The notes under the pieces: generated by a model | The model's database searches: none | Seen by the model: only the letters and a program-made list of their open reading frames with translations | What the model was told of the DNA's origin: nothing | From: Pontibacter liquoris | Lineage (GTDB): Bacteria > Bacteroidota > Bacteroidia > Cytophagales > Hymenobacteraceae | Reading direction: 5' to 3' | Assembly: GCF_022758235.1 (NCBI RefSeq) | Contig: NZ_JALEBG010000001.1 | Coordinates: 496,001 to 560,000, forward strand | DNA: 64,000 nucleotides | Program-made: the position numbers and the translations under genes | In this document: piece by piece, positions 44,301 through 53,558 of the stretch | Position numbering within the stretch: position 1 is the first letter of the stretch | Layout of the letters: each line of letters begins with the position of its first letter

Positions 44301-45593
44301 ATGAAAAGAGATATATTTAAACCAATCTACAGCATCAGCTATAGGTTCTTATTTTTCCTGCTCGGCAGTATGCTGCTCCTCTCTTCCTGTGAGAAAGAGG
44401 AGGACGGAGAGCCGATCAAGGAATCCGCACCTCCAGTCATTCAGGGCATCCGTGTTCCTACAAAAGCTGACAGCACTTTTACCAAGTCAACGCTAGGAAC
44501 TACGATTGTGATCATGGGAGATAATCTGGCGGGCACACAGGAAGTATACTTTAATGGCTACAAAGCGCCGGTAAATCCGGCTTACGCCACTAAGCAAAAC
44601 CTGATTATCCGAATTCCGGATGAGGTGCCCACAGTAGCCACAAACCCCGATGTGCCAAATGAATTAAAGATCGTGAACTCAGCTGGTGAAACAACCTACG
44701 AGTTTCAGGTATTACCGCCTGCTCCGGTTGTAAGCAGCATCAGTAACGATTGGGCAAAGGCAGGCGAGAAGATTACCCTCTATGGCAGTTACTTTTATTT
44801 TGTGCAGGATGTTGTTTTTCCCGGCAAGGTTAGCGCAACGGAATATACCGCCAGCCCGGACGGAACAACCCTGACAGTGACCGTACCGGAAGGGGTGAAC
44901 TATAACGACCCGGCTAATGCAGAGCTACGGGTTGAAACGCAAAGCGGACTTTCTGCTGTAAACAACAGGTTAAAGTTTAATGACCGAAACGGAATGATGG
45001 TTGACTGGGATACTCGGGTTACCTATTCTCCTTTTGGCCCGCTTAACTCTACCTGGGGCATTTCGGAAGATATGAGCAAAGTAACGGACGCCTTCCAGGG
45101 CATTGCGCCAGTTGATGGCAAGTATGGATTGGTGAACATGCCTATACTTGGTAACTGGAGCTGGGCAAACGCGAAGCTTGTGAACCTGGGTAATAATGAT
45201 GCCAGTTTCAATGGCGGTAAACTTTTCCCTACAACCCCGGCCGAGCTTTATGATCCGGCTGCCTCACTGGCTAATTTTGAGCTGCGGGTAGAGATTGCTG
45301 CCACACAGCCCGTTGGTGATTTGCTGCTGCAGGTATGGCAGTCCAATAGCGGAAAGGATTTTGATACTGCCGTTCCGTTGAAGGATTTTGTGAAGTCTGC
45401 CGATGGAAAATGGTATACTGTCGCTGTGAACCTCGGAAACCTTGCAGCCGACAAAGGAGCTACCAAAATGGCGAAGTATGGTGACTTCACCAAGGCCACT
45501 GAACTTAGAGTATTGATTCAGAACCCGACTGCTGCCACAATCCCGACCACACTTGCGATTGATAATATCCGCATCGTCAACATCAACAAATAA
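44301..45593 (+). CDS. Surface glycan-binding lipoprotein (SGBP-B-like) with IPT/TIG domains
   Basis: 430 aa. Lipobox LSSC at about 30, then an acidic lipoprotein-export signal (EKEEDGEP) that targets the outer surface. Two IPT/TIG immunoglobulin-like domains follow (GTTIVIMGDNLAGTQEVYFNG; AGEKITLYGSYFYFVQDVVF), then a C-terminal beta-sandwich (NGMMVDWDTRV, LRVEIAATQPVGDLLLQVW, TTLAIDNIRIVNI) resembling the binding domain of SGBP-B proteins of xyloglucan loci. It probably helps hold polysaccharide at the surface for GH9. It is third in the susCD operon, closed by a strong terminator. Confidence 0.85.
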   Translation: MKRDIFKPIYSISYRFLFFLLGSMLLLSSCEKEEDGEPIKESAPPVIQGIRVPTKADSTFTKSTLGTTIVIMGDNLAGTQEVYFNGYKAPVNPAYATKQNLIIRIPDEVPTVATNPDVPNELKIVNSAGETTYEFQVLPPAPVVSSISNDWAKAGEKITLYGSYFYFVQDVVFPGKVSATEYTASPDGTTLTVTVPEGVNYNDPANAELRVETQSGLSAVNNRLKFNDRNGMMVDWDTRVTYSPFGPLNSTWGISEDMSKVTDAFQGIAPVDGKYGLVNMPILGNWSWANAKLVNLGNNDASFNGGKLFPTTPAELYDPAASLANFELRVEIAATQPVGDLLLQVWQSNSGKDFDTAVPLKDFVKSADGKWYTVAVNLGNLAADKGATKMAKYGDFTKATELRVLIQNPTAATIPTTLAIDNIRIVNINK

Positions 45594-45602
45594 GCATTAC
45601 AA

Positions 45603-45657
45603 TTGCCTTTAAAAAAGAAGCCCTGTAGATACTATAGGGCTTCTTTTTTAAAGGCAA
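45603..45657 (+). terminator. Very strong terminator of the susCD-SGBP operon
   Basis: About 25 base pairs: TTGCCTTTAAAAAAGAAGCC with CCCTGTAG on the left, matched by CTATAGGGC, TTCTTTTTT and AAAGGCAA on the right. It has A- and T-tracts on either side. Confidence 0.9.
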
Positions 45658-45769
45658 CTAAAATCATCAGGGTAATCCTGCTTAGTTGCTGCGTTTGGCA
45701 ATTCCGAAGCCCGCACGAAATAAGGGGGCGAAACGAATCTGTTTATTATAAGTATGTCGTGCAAAATTT

Positions 45770-45777
45770 TATATTTG
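45770..45777 (+). promoter_or_regulatory. Bacteroidota -7 promoter box
   Basis: TATATTTG, an exact TAnnTTTG match, 17 bases before the ATG at 45795. It implies that the small T9SS-tail ORF is transcribed. Confidence 0.5.
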
Positions 45778-45794
45778 TCTGACCACAAAATTGC

Positions 45795-46061
45795 ATGAGC
45801 GCCTCTTGTGCTGCCTGCTTAGTAGGCTACGCTTTCAGTAATAAGTTTCAGGTATACCTCACCGCGGTGCGCGATAGTATCGTTATCTGCAGTGAAGCCC
45901 GGATCGGAATGATCAAAATATACAACAGGGTGGGTAAACTGGTAGTCCAACAGCATATGAATGGAAAGACCGTCGTGCTCTCGCTGGCCGATCTGGCGCC
46001 CGGGGTATACTTTGTGCGGGCTGACCGGCACCGGGCTGCCGTGAAAGTTGTGAAAGAGTAA
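45795..46061 (+). CDS. Stand-alone T9SS C-terminal sorting-domain protein, 88 aa
   Basis: Residues 17-88 form almost exactly one type A T9SS sorting domain: FQVYLTAVRDSIVI, then IGMIKIYNRVGKLVVQQ, LSLADLAPGVYFVRAD and VKVVKE at the end. Normally this tail is attached to a large secreted enzyme. Here only 16 residues precede it and there is no convincing signal peptide. A good promoter box lies just upstream, so it may be expressed; equally it may be the last piece of a lost gene. The PQQ dehydrogenase follows 37 bases later, so the two may share a transcript. Confidence 0.6.
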   Translation: MSASCAACLVGYAFSNKFQVYLTAVRDSIVICSEARIGMIKIYNRVGKLVVQQHMNGKTVVLSLADLAPGVYFVRADRHRAAVKVVKE

Positions 46062-46098
46062 CCCATAAGACGCCCTTAAAACCCATACATCCGCATAC

Positions 46099-48246
46099 AT
46101 GAAAAGACCTTTACTGATAATCGGATTCCTGCTCCTGGTGGGAGCGCTCCTGTGGGCGATCCTACCCGGGAAAAAGCCTGCTGCAGCGGGCCAGGACTGG
46201 CGCGAATATCTAGGTGGTCCCGGCCGAGACCATTATTCCTCCCTGCAGCAGATCACGCCGGAAAACGTGGCGCAGCTGGAAGTAGCCTGGGAGTACCATA
46301 CCCGCGATTCGGGCCAGATCCAGTGCAACCCGATTATACTTGATGGCGTGCTCTACGGCATGACAGCCACCACGCAGCCTTTCGCGCTGGAGGCCGCCAC
46401 CGGCAAAGAGCTCTGGCGAAAAAAGACGGAAGGCGCCGATGTGTTCAGTACCAGCCGTGGCCTGGTGTACTGGGAAAGTGGCAATGACAAACGCATTTTA
46501 TATACTAACGGTCCCTGGCTTTATGCAGTGGATGCCCGCACGGGCAAGCCGGTAACTGGGTTTGGCGAAAACGGGCGCACCAGCCTGAAAGCCGGACTAG
46601 GCCCGACGGCAAAAGATAAAATGGTGATCTCCAACACGCCCGGCACGGTTTACGAAGACCTGATCATCATGCCGCTGCGGGTGTCGGAGGGCAACGATGC
46701 GGCCTTGGGGTACATCCAGGCGTTCAACATCCGGACAGGCAAGCTGGCCTGGGTATTTCATACGATTCCGCAACCCGGCGAGTATGGCTACGACACCTGG
46801 CCTAAAGAAGCTTACACCAATACCGAAGTGGGGGCTGCAAACAACTGGGCCGGCATGGCCATAGACCGGGAGCGCGCCATTGTTTTTGTGCCCACAGGCT
46901 CTCCTGCCTTCGACTTTTACGGCGGGAACCGGCTGGGGAGCAACCTGTTTGCCAATTGCCTACTGGCGCTCGATGCCCGCACGGGTAAGCGGCTGTGGCA
47001 TTTCCAGTTCGTGCACCACGATATCCTGGACCGTGACCCGCCGGCTCCCCCAGTGCTGATGACGGTAACGCACGAAGGGAAGAAAAAGGACGTTGTGGTG
47101 CAGGTAACCAAGCAGGGCCTCACGTTCGTGTTTGACCGGGAATCCGGAGAGCCTGTTTTCCCGGTTAAAGAAAGTCCGGTGCCGGCCTCCGACGTGCCGG
47201 GAGAGCAAGCCTGGCCCACGCAGCCTTTCCCGACCAAACCGGCGCCGTTTGCCCGGCAGACTTTCCGGGAAGAAGATATCAGTCCGTTGGCAGAGAACCG
47301 GCAGGAACTGCTGGCCACTTTCCGTAAAAGCAGCTCCGAAGGAGCCTTTACGCCGCTCAGTTCTACAGGGACCATCATCTTTCCGGGGCTGGACGGCGGC
47401 GCAGAATGGGGCGGCGCTGCTGCCGATCCGGAAGGTATTCTGTATGTGAATAGCACCGAAATGCCGTGGCATATCAGCTTAAATACTGCTGTTCCAGAAG
47501 ATGCCTTGACAGGTCTGCCTCCTGGCCAGCGTTTGTATGCTCTGAACTGCACCCAATGCCATGGGGCAGAGCGGAAAGGGAACCCGGCCAGTGGGTACCC
47601 GTCGCTGGTAAGTCTTAAAAGCAGCCTGAAACGGGAGCATGTGGCAAGCATCATTAGCAATGGCAAAGGCATGATGCCGGCCTTCAGCAAGTTGTCAGGA
47701 GATGAGAAAAAAGCGCTCGTGGCCTTTTTGTTCGGCGAAGAGAAAGGGCAGTCTGATGCACCCAAGGAGCCGGGGCAGGGAAAAGCAGCCGGCAAAAAGG
47801 ACAAAGGCCCTTATCAGATCTCGGGCTATACGAAGTTCCTGGATGCAAAGGGCTACCCTGCGGTCAGTCCGCCCTGGGGCACGCTCAATGCCATTAACCT
47901 GAACACTGGCGAATATGTCTGGAAGATACCTTATGGCGAATACCCCGAACTGACTGCAAAAGGCATTCCGCAGACAGGCGCGGAAAGTTACGGCGGACCG
48001 GTCGTTACCGCTAGCGGGCTGCTGTTTATTGCCGGCACCAAAGATGGCAAACTCCGTGCGTACGATAAAAAGAACGGGAAGCTGCTCTGGGAAACCATAC
48101 TTCCGGCAGCCGCCTTTGCCACGCCCAGCACCTATGAGGTAAACGGAAAGCAGTACCTCGTGATTGCCTGTGGCGGCACCAAGCTGGGCGCAAAAGGAGG
48201 CGATAGCTATGTGGCCTTCGCGCTGCCAGAGCAGGAAGCAAAGTAA
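46099..48246 (+). CDS. Membrane-anchored PQQ-dependent dehydrogenase with cytochrome c insert
   Basis: 715 aa. An N-terminal signal-anchor (LLIIGFLLLVGALLWAI) is followed by an eight-bladed quinoprotein propeller with Trp-docking repeats (ALEAATGKELWRKK, AVDARTGKPVTGFGENG, ALDARTGKRLWHFQF, HHDILDRDPPAPPVL). A cytochrome c domain with C484-T-Q-C487-H488 and a candidate Met in GKGMMPAFSKLSG sits between blades, and the last blades return (NTGEYVWKIPYGEYPEL). The arrangement matches glucose dehydrogenase-like quinoproteins of Bacteroidota. It probably oxidises a sugar in the periplasm and passes electrons to the respiratory chain, here possibly to feed the DUF1080 hydrolases. Cofactor synthesis genes are not in the window. 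Confidence 0.9.
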   Translation: MKRPLLIIGFLLLVGALLWAILPGKKPAAAGQDWREYLGGPGRDHYSSLQQITPENVAQLEVAWEYHTRDSGQIQCNPIILDGVLYGMTATTQPFALEAATGKELWRKKTEGADVFSTSRGLVYWESGNDKRILYTNGPWLYAVDARTGKPVTGFGENGRTSLKAGLGPTAKDKMVISNTPGTVYEDLIIMPLRVSEGNDAALGYIQAFNIRTGKLAWVFHTIPQPGEYGYDTWPKEAYTNTEVGAANNWAGMAIDRERAIVFVPTGSPAFDFYGGNRLGSNLFANCLLALDARTGKRLWHFQFVHHDILDRDPPAPPVLMTVTHEGKKKDVVVQVTKQGLTFVFDRESGEPVFPVKESPVPASDVPGEQAWPTQPFPTKPAPFARQTFREEDISPLAENRQELLATFRKSSSEGAFTPLSSTGTIIFPGLDGGAEWGGAAADPEGILYVNSTEMPWHISLNTAVPEDALTGLPPGQRLYALNCTQCHGAERKGNPASGYPSLVSLKSSLKREHVASIISNGKGMMPAFSKLSGDEKKALVAFLFGEEKGQSDAPKEPGQGKAAGKKDKGPYQISGYTKFLDAKGYPAVSPPWGTLNAINLNTGEYVWKIPYGEYPELTAKGIPQTGAESYGGPVVTASGLLFIAGTKDGKLRAYDKKNGKLLWETILPAAAFATPSTYEVNGKQYLVIACGGTKLGAKGGDSYVAFALPEQEAK

Positions 48247-48284
48247 CATAATTGTGACTGCTACCCAGGCCGCAACATTTGCTG

Positions 48285-48364
48285 CTTCCGGACTTGCTGG
48301 TCCGGAAGACCTCTGCCGGGGATTTCCTAATCCCGTGTTGCAACTAACGCGGACTAGGAAATCC
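48285..48364. repeat. Palindromic intergenic repeat
   Basis: Hairpin CTTCCGGAC (48285) with GTCCGGAAG (to 48308), then GGATTTCCTA (48320) with TAGGAAATCC (to 48364) around CGTGTTGCAACTAACG. It resembles a family of intergenic repeats in Cytophagales as I recall. The rest of 48247-48597 holds no gene; CCGCAACATTTGCTGC (48270) faintly recalls the operator right arm. Confidence 0.55.
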
Positions 48365-48597
48365 GCTTCAGGGATACTTTAGGACGAAGTAGTGCGAAAC
48401 AGCTCAGGGAGCCGCAACATCTGCTACACGCCAGGGCTGATGACCAGTAGCAGCGCACCATCGCAAGCGGAGTATTGTGATCATTCTCTTGCTTGAATAG
48501 GGATAGCCTGTTTAAGAGAATGTAGAAGTATAATAAGCTGATATTATTGTAGTTTCCGTGCCTTATGCCTATTTTTAAAAGTCTCTACTATCTTACA

Positions 48598-51500
48598 ATG
48601 CCCCCATTTAAACATACTTGCCTGCTCGTGGTGGCGGCCGTCCTTACCACCCTGCTTGGTGCCTGCAGCGAGCAATCCGCCCAAAACGGGGAGCCAGGCA
48701 AGACCGCGGCCGGCAGTACTCCGGCAGAAACCCTGTTCCACCTGCTGCCCTCCGATAAAACCCATATCACTTTTAGCAATACCCTGACGGAGAACCCCTA
48801 TGGTAACATCCTCATGTACCAGTATTTTTATAATGGGGGAGGCGTGGCGGTAGGAGACCTGAACAACGACGGCTTGCAGGATATTTACTTTTCGGGCAAC
48901 ATGGTGCCCAATGCTCTTTACCTGAACAAAGGCAACATGCAGTTCGACAATGTGACGGCGCAGGCCGGAGTGGCGGGCAAAGCCTATGGCTGGAAAACGG
49001 GGGTAAGTATGGCCGACGTGAACGGAGACGGGTTGCTGGATATTTACGCCTGCTATTCGGGCAGTATGCCGGGCGAGGCGCGTGCCAACCAGTTGTTCAT
49101 CAACAAAGGGAATGATAAAAGCGGACTGCCGGTTTTTGAAGACCAGGCACCGCAATATAGCCTGGCCGACTCGTCTTTTACGACAAACGCCCTCTTTTTT
49201 GATTATGACCTAGACAGCGACCTGGACATGTTTTTGCTCAACCATAACCCGGCACAGTTCAATAACCTGGACGATGTGAAGATTGGCCAGATACTGCAGA
49301 AAACAGATGCCAATATCCGGGTAAAGCTGTACAAAAACGAGCAGGGCCATTTTAGGGATGTGTCTGATAAAGCGGGGTTGGCGGGCTCTGCTTTTACGTA
49401 TGCACTGGGCGCCGGGGTAGCCGATATCAACCAGGATGGCTGGCCCGATATTTACCTGACCAACGACTACTCGGCCCCCGATTACCTGTACATAAACAAC
49501 GGCGACGGCACCTTCACCGACAGGCTGCCCCAAAGCATGGGGCACACCTCGCTCTACTCCATGGGCAACGACGTGGCCGATATCAACAACGATGGCCTGC
49601 CCGATGTGTTTGCCGTGGATATGCTGCCGGAAGACAATCGCCGGCAAAAGCTGCTGTTTGCGCCCGACAATTACGAGTACTTCAACATGCTGCTGCGGGT
49701 TGGTTTTAACCATCAGTACATGCGCAACATGCTGCAGCTCAACAACGGCGATGGCACCTTTAGCGAGATCGGCCAGCTTACGGGCATCTCCAATACCGAC
49801 TGGAGCTGGGCGCCGCTGTTTGCCGATTATGACAACGATGGCTGGAAAGACCTTTTTGTAAGCAACGGCTTTCTGCGCGACTTCACCAACCTGGACTTCA
49901 TCAAGTATAAAAGCTCTTTTTTTCAGAGCGGCCAGATGAACATGGCCCGCATACTTGATGTGGTTAAAAAGATCCCTGCCTCCAACGTTAAAAACTATAT
50001 CTATAAAAATAACGGCAACCTGACCTTCAGCAACCAGGTGGCAGCGTGGGGGCTTGATGCGGCTTCCAACAGCAATGGCGCCGCTTACGCTGACCTGGAT
50101 AACGACGGCGACCTGGACTTGGTGATGAACAACCTCAACCAAACGGCCTTTGTGTACCAGAACCAGGCTGAAAAACAGCTACAGCATCATTACCTGCAGC
50201 TTACATTGGCGGGTGCGGGCAAAAACACGGCTGGGATCGGTGCAAAAGTGACGCTGTACGCGCAGGGGCAGCAGCAATACCAGGAGCAGATGCCCGCCAG
50301 AGGGTACCAGTCGAGCGTGCCGGCGGTGCTGCATTTTGGGCTGGGTAAGTATAACGTTGTAGATTCGGTGCGGGTAGTATGGCCCAGTGGCCGGCAACAG
50401 GTGCTGCGCGATGTAAAAGCCGGGCAGGTGCTGGCCGTACAGGAAAAGAATGCCGGCAGCAAGTATAAATTGCCAAAGCCTGCTGCTCCTGGCTTCACGG
50501 AGGTGAGATCGCCGGTAGCATTTGCCCATCAGAAAAATACCCTGAATGATTTCAAGCGGCAGCCTCTGCTGGTAAACCCGGTTTCGTTTGCAGGGCCTTG
50601 CCTGGTAAAAGCCGACGTGAACGGCGATGGGCTGGAGGATGTGTTTGCCGGCGGCACGCAAGGGCAGGCAGGCATCTTATACTTGCAGAGTCGTAACGGA
50701 AGCTTCATTGAAAAACCGCAGGCTGCTTTCCAGGCCGATAAAATGAGTGAAGACGTGGATGCCCTTTTCTTCGATGCCAACAACGACGGCAAGCCGGACC
50801 TGTACGTTTGCAGCGGCGGCTATAGCAACTTTATGCCGGACGATGCCCTGCTGCAGGACCGGTTATACCTCAACGACGGCAAAGGCAATTTTGCAAAAAG
50901 CCCGGCGGCGCTGCCTGTTATGTACTCCAGCACCAGTTGCGCCCGGGCAGCCGATCTAAACGGCGACGGAAGTATGGATTTGTTTGTAGGTGGCCGGGTG
51001 ATACCGGGGCGCTACCCGGAAGCACCAAGAAGCTACGTGCTGCTAAACGATGGCAATGGCCACTTCAAAGATGTGACGGCTACGGTGGCTCCGCAGCTGC
51101 AGCACATCGGCATGGTGACCGATGCCGGCTGGCACGATCTGAATGGCGATAAAAAGCTGGAGCTGGTGGTGGTAGGGGAGTGGATGCCGGTAACGGTATT
51201 TAAAAATGTAAACGGCAAACTCACAAACGCTACAAGTTCATACTTCGACAAGGCATCTACCGGCTGGTGGAACAAGCTGCTGATCGGCGACTTTAACCAG
51301 GATGGCCGGCCAGACCTGGTGGTAGGTAACCAGGGACAGAACGCGCAAGTACGGGCTACCCAGAAAGAACCTGCCGAACTATACTACAAGGATTTTGACG
51401 ACAACGGCTCCGTGGATCCGATCCTGTGCTTCTACATCAAAGGCAAAAGCTATCCCTATGTTACGCGCGACGAACTGCTGGACCAGCTGAGCATGATGCG

Positions 51501-51957
51501 GACGCGCTTTGCTGATTACGCCAGCTATGCAGATGCAACCTTGTCCGATATTTTCTCCCGGCAGGAGCTCAGCGGCGCTGGCCGGCTGACGGCAAACAAC
51601 CTGAAAACCGCATACTTTGAAGGTGGCGCCAGCGGCAGGTTCTCGCAGAAGAATCTGCCTATAGAAGTGCAGTTCTCGCCTGTGTTTGCTATTAGCACCC
51701 TGGACTATAACCACGACGGCAGGCCTGATTTGCTGCTGGGCGGTAACATCAGCCAGGCCCGTCTGCGCTTTGGCAAGTATGACGCCAGCTATGGCACCCT
51801 GCTGCAATCCAACGGCGACGGCACGTTTACTTATGTCCCACAGTCCAGGTCGGGCTTGTGCGTTAAAGGCGATGTACGCAGCATCCTGACGCTGAACAAT
51901 ACGGTGCTTTTCGGGATGAACCAGGGAAGTATAAAAGCCTATAAATTAAAGCCGTGA
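48598..51957 (+). CDS. VCBS/FG-GAP repeat lipoprotein with ASPIC/UnbV domain
   Basis: 1119 aa from ATG 48598, where the lipoprotein signal starts (MPPFKHTCLLVVAAVLTTLL, lipobox LGAC). Many calcium-binding FG-GAP blades carry D-x-N-x-D-G signatures (VAVGDLNNDGLQDIYFSGNM, ADVNGDGLLDIYA, ADINQDGWPDIYLTNDY, AAYADLDNDGDLDLVMNN). The central ASPIC/UnbV domain has NTAGIGAKVTLYAQGQ, VRVVWPSGRQQVL and VLAV. A second propeller follows. Such proteins are abundant in Bacteroidota with PULs and are thought to be surface or periplasmic binding proteins; the ligand is unknown. Its TGA overlaps the next ATG (ATGA), so the pair is translationally coupled. Confidence 0.9.
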   Translation: MPPFKHTCLLVVAAVLTTLLGACSEQSAQNGEPGKTAAGSTPAETLFHLLPSDKTHITFSNTLTENPYGNILMYQYFYNGGGVAVGDLNNDGLQDIYFSGNMVPNALYLNKGNMQFDNVTAQAGVAGKAYGWKTGVSMADVNGDGLLDIYACYSGSMPGEARANQLFINKGNDKSGLPVFEDQAPQYSLADSSFTTNALFFDYDLDSDLDMFLLNHNPAQFNNLDDVKIGQILQKTDANIRVKLYKNEQGHFRDVSDKAGLAGSAFTYALGAGVADINQDGWPDIYLTNDYSAPDYLYINNGDGTFTDRLPQSMGHTSLYSMGNDVADINNDGLPDVFAVDMLPEDNRRQKLLFAPDNYEYFNMLLRVGFNHQYMRNMLQLNNGDGTFSEIGQLTGISNTDWSWAPLFADYDNDGWKDLFVSNGFLRDFTNLDFIKYKSSFFQSGQMNMARILDVVKKIPASNVKNYIYKNNGNLTFSNQVAAWGLDAASNSNGAAYADLDNDGDLDLVMNNLNQTAFVYQNQAEKQLQHHYLQLTLAGAGKNTAGIGAKVTLYAQGQQQYQEQMPARGYQSSVPAVLHFGLGKYNVVDSVRVVWPSGRQQVLRDVKAGQVLAVQEKNAGSKYKLPKPAAPGFTEVRSPVAFAHQKNTLNDFKRQPLLVNPVSFAGPCLVKADVNGDGLEDVFAGGTQGQAGILYLQSRNGSFIEKPQAAFQADKMSEDVDALFFDANNDGKPDLYVCSGGYSNFMPDDALLQDRLYLNDGKGNFAKSPAALPVMYSSTSCARAADLNGDGSMDLFVGGRVIPGRYPEAPRSYVLLNDGNGHFKDVTATVAPQLQHIGMVTDAGWHDLNGDKKLELVVVGEWMPVTVFKNVNGKLTNATSSYFDKASTGWWNKLLIGDFNQDGRPDLVVGNQGQNAQVRATQKEPAELYYKDFDDNGSVDPILCFYIKGKSYPYVTRDELLDQLSMMRTRFADYASYADATLSDIFSRQELSGAGRLTANNLKTAYFEGGASGRFSQKNLPIEVQFSPVFAISTLDYNHDGRPDLLLGGNISQARLRFGKYDASYGTLLQSNGDGTFTYVPQSRSGLCVKGDVRSILTLNNTVLFGMNQGSIKAYKLKP

Positions 51958-53294
51958 TGCGACAGGTGCTCATTTTTATACTTGCGGCAGTAACCTGCTT
52001 TGGCTGCACCCGACCTACGCAGGAGCAGCCGCCCTTCAGCAGCGAAGCCATCAGCCAGGTAACCGCCACAATGACGGACCTGATGGTGAACGATGTGACA
52101 AACCCGCCGCTTGCTGCCCGTTTCTTTGCCTATACTTGCCTTGCCGGCTACCAGGTGGTTGCGCAGCACGACTCCACGTTGCAGCCGATGCACGGTGTTC
52201 TGAACGGGTTTCCGGAAATAGAAAAACCGCCCGTTACGGCTTATTCCTACCAGGTGAGCGCCCTGCTGGCCATGATAGAGACAGCCAAAAAACTGCAACC
52301 CTCCGGTGCGCTGATGGACGCCTACGAACGGCGCTTCCTGGACTCGTGTCGCACCAGCGGTATGGATGCGGAAGTGGTGAATAACTCGCTGGCCTATGCC
52401 CAAAGTATAAGCGGGCAGGTGCTGGCCTACGCCAAAGCCGACAAGTATAACCGCATCAGCAACTACCCGCGCTACACGCCCAAAGAGGAGGAGGGCAGCT
52501 GGTTCCCGACACCGCCGGGATTTTTTGCACCTGTAGAGCCATACTTCAACACCATCCGGCCGTTCACCCTGGATTCCAGCGCGCAGTTTAAACCGGCGCC
52601 GCCCGTAGCGTTCTCCACTGATAAGCAATCGGATTTTTACAAGCTGCTGCTGCAGGTATATGAGCAGGGCAGGAACCTTTCGGAAGAACACCACCGAATC
52701 GCGGCTTTCTGGGACTGCAACCCGTTTGCCCTGCAGGACAATGGCCACCTGATGACGGGGATGAAAAAAATCTCGCCGGGTGCCCACTGGATAGGTATCA
52801 CCGGAATCGCCTGCAAGCAGGCAAACAAAAGCTTTGCGGAAGCCATGCAGATCAACACCCTGGTAGCCGTGGCCCTGGTGGACGGGTTTATCAGTTGCTG
52901 GGACGAGAAATTCCGCAGTAACCGCATCCGTCCCGAAACAGCCATCCGCAAGTATGTGGACCCTACCTGGGAGCCACTGCTGCAAACGCCTCCTTTCCCG
53001 GAATACCTGAGCGGGCATTCCACGGTTTCGGCCGCCTCGGCTGTGATCCTGACCCACTTTTTTGGGGATAACTTTCATTATACAGATACTGTGGAAGAAC
53101 GCTATGGCCTGGAAGCCCGGCAGTTCTCCTCTTTTCACCAGGCCGCGCAAGAGGCTGCTATTTCGCGATTGTATGGCGGCATCCACTACCAGGATGCCAT
53201 CGACAACGGCCTGGAGCAGGGCCTGCAGGTAGGCGCCTGGGTATTGCATAAAGTAGAGAAAGTGCCTAATGCTGAAAAGGTTGCGCAGCGGTAA
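51954..53294 (+). CDS. Vanadium-dependent haloperoxidase/PAP2-superfamily lipoprotein
   Basis: 446 aa. Lipoprotein signal (VLIFILAAVTCFGC). The helical PAP2 core shows the three phosphate/vanadate motifs: KFRSNRIRPETAI, EYLSGHSTVSAAS with H355, and SRLYGGIHYQDAIDNG with H411 as the vanadate/phosphate-linking His and D414. Sequence alone does not separate haloperoxidase from phosphatase activity. It is coupled by a 4-base ATGA overlap to the VCBS/UnbV gene, a pairing I recall from other Bacteroidota. Probable location: periplasm or outer membrane. Its relation to glycan breakdown is unknown. Confidence 0.9.
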   Translation: MMRQVLIFILAAVTCFGCTRPTQEQPPFSSEAISQVTATMTDLMVNDVTNPPLAARFFAYTCLAGYQVVAQHDSTLQPMHGVLNGFPEIEKPPVTAYSYQVSALLAMIETAKKLQPSGALMDAYERRFLDSCRTSGMDAEVVNNSLAYAQSISGQVLAYAKADKYNRISNYPRYTPKEEEGSWFPTPPGFFAPVEPYFNTIRPFTLDSSAQFKPAPPVAFSTDKQSDFYKLLLQVYEQGRNLSEEHHRIAAFWDCNPFALQDNGHLMTGMKKISPGAHWIGITGIACKQANKSFAEAMQINTLVAVALVDGFISCWDEKFRSNRIRPETAIRKYVDPTWEPLLQTPPFPEYLSGHSTVSAASAVILTHFFGDNFHYTDTVEERYGLEARQFSSFHQAAQEAAISRLYGGIHYQDAIDNGLEQGLQVGAWVLHKVEKVPNAEKVAQR

Positions 53295-53481
53295 GTGGAA
53301 GTGTAAGGGCTCTTAGCCGTTTTCGGTCTCGGAAAGTGTAAGTATAAATCGGGTTTCTCTCAGAGACTGATATGCGCATCATTTCCATACCTGATGCAAG
53401 CCTCACATAGAGCCGGAGTACTGGCGGTTACAAGTATAAACAAGGGATGGCTTGCCCATACCGGCGTATACTTAACCTGGC

Positions 53482-53508
53482 GGTCCCACATCCGAAACAT
53501 TTGATGCC
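53482..53508 (+). promoter_or_regulatory. Candidate HTCS operator, site 4 (GH9 gene)
   Basis: GGTCCCACATC followed by CGAAACATTTGATGCC, 50 bases before the GH9 start codon. It has the same length and spacing as site 2. Confidence 0.5.
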
Positions 53509-53558
53509 TTTAGATGGCGTGCTATCTGCTTATCTTGCCTGCTGTAATCTGAGCAACC

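Noticed and set aside
48270..48430. Additional HTCS operators (CCGCAACATTTGCTGC and CCGCAACATCTGCTAC)
   Set aside because: Only the ACATTTG core agrees, the left arm is missing, and the first one belongs to a hairpin repeat.
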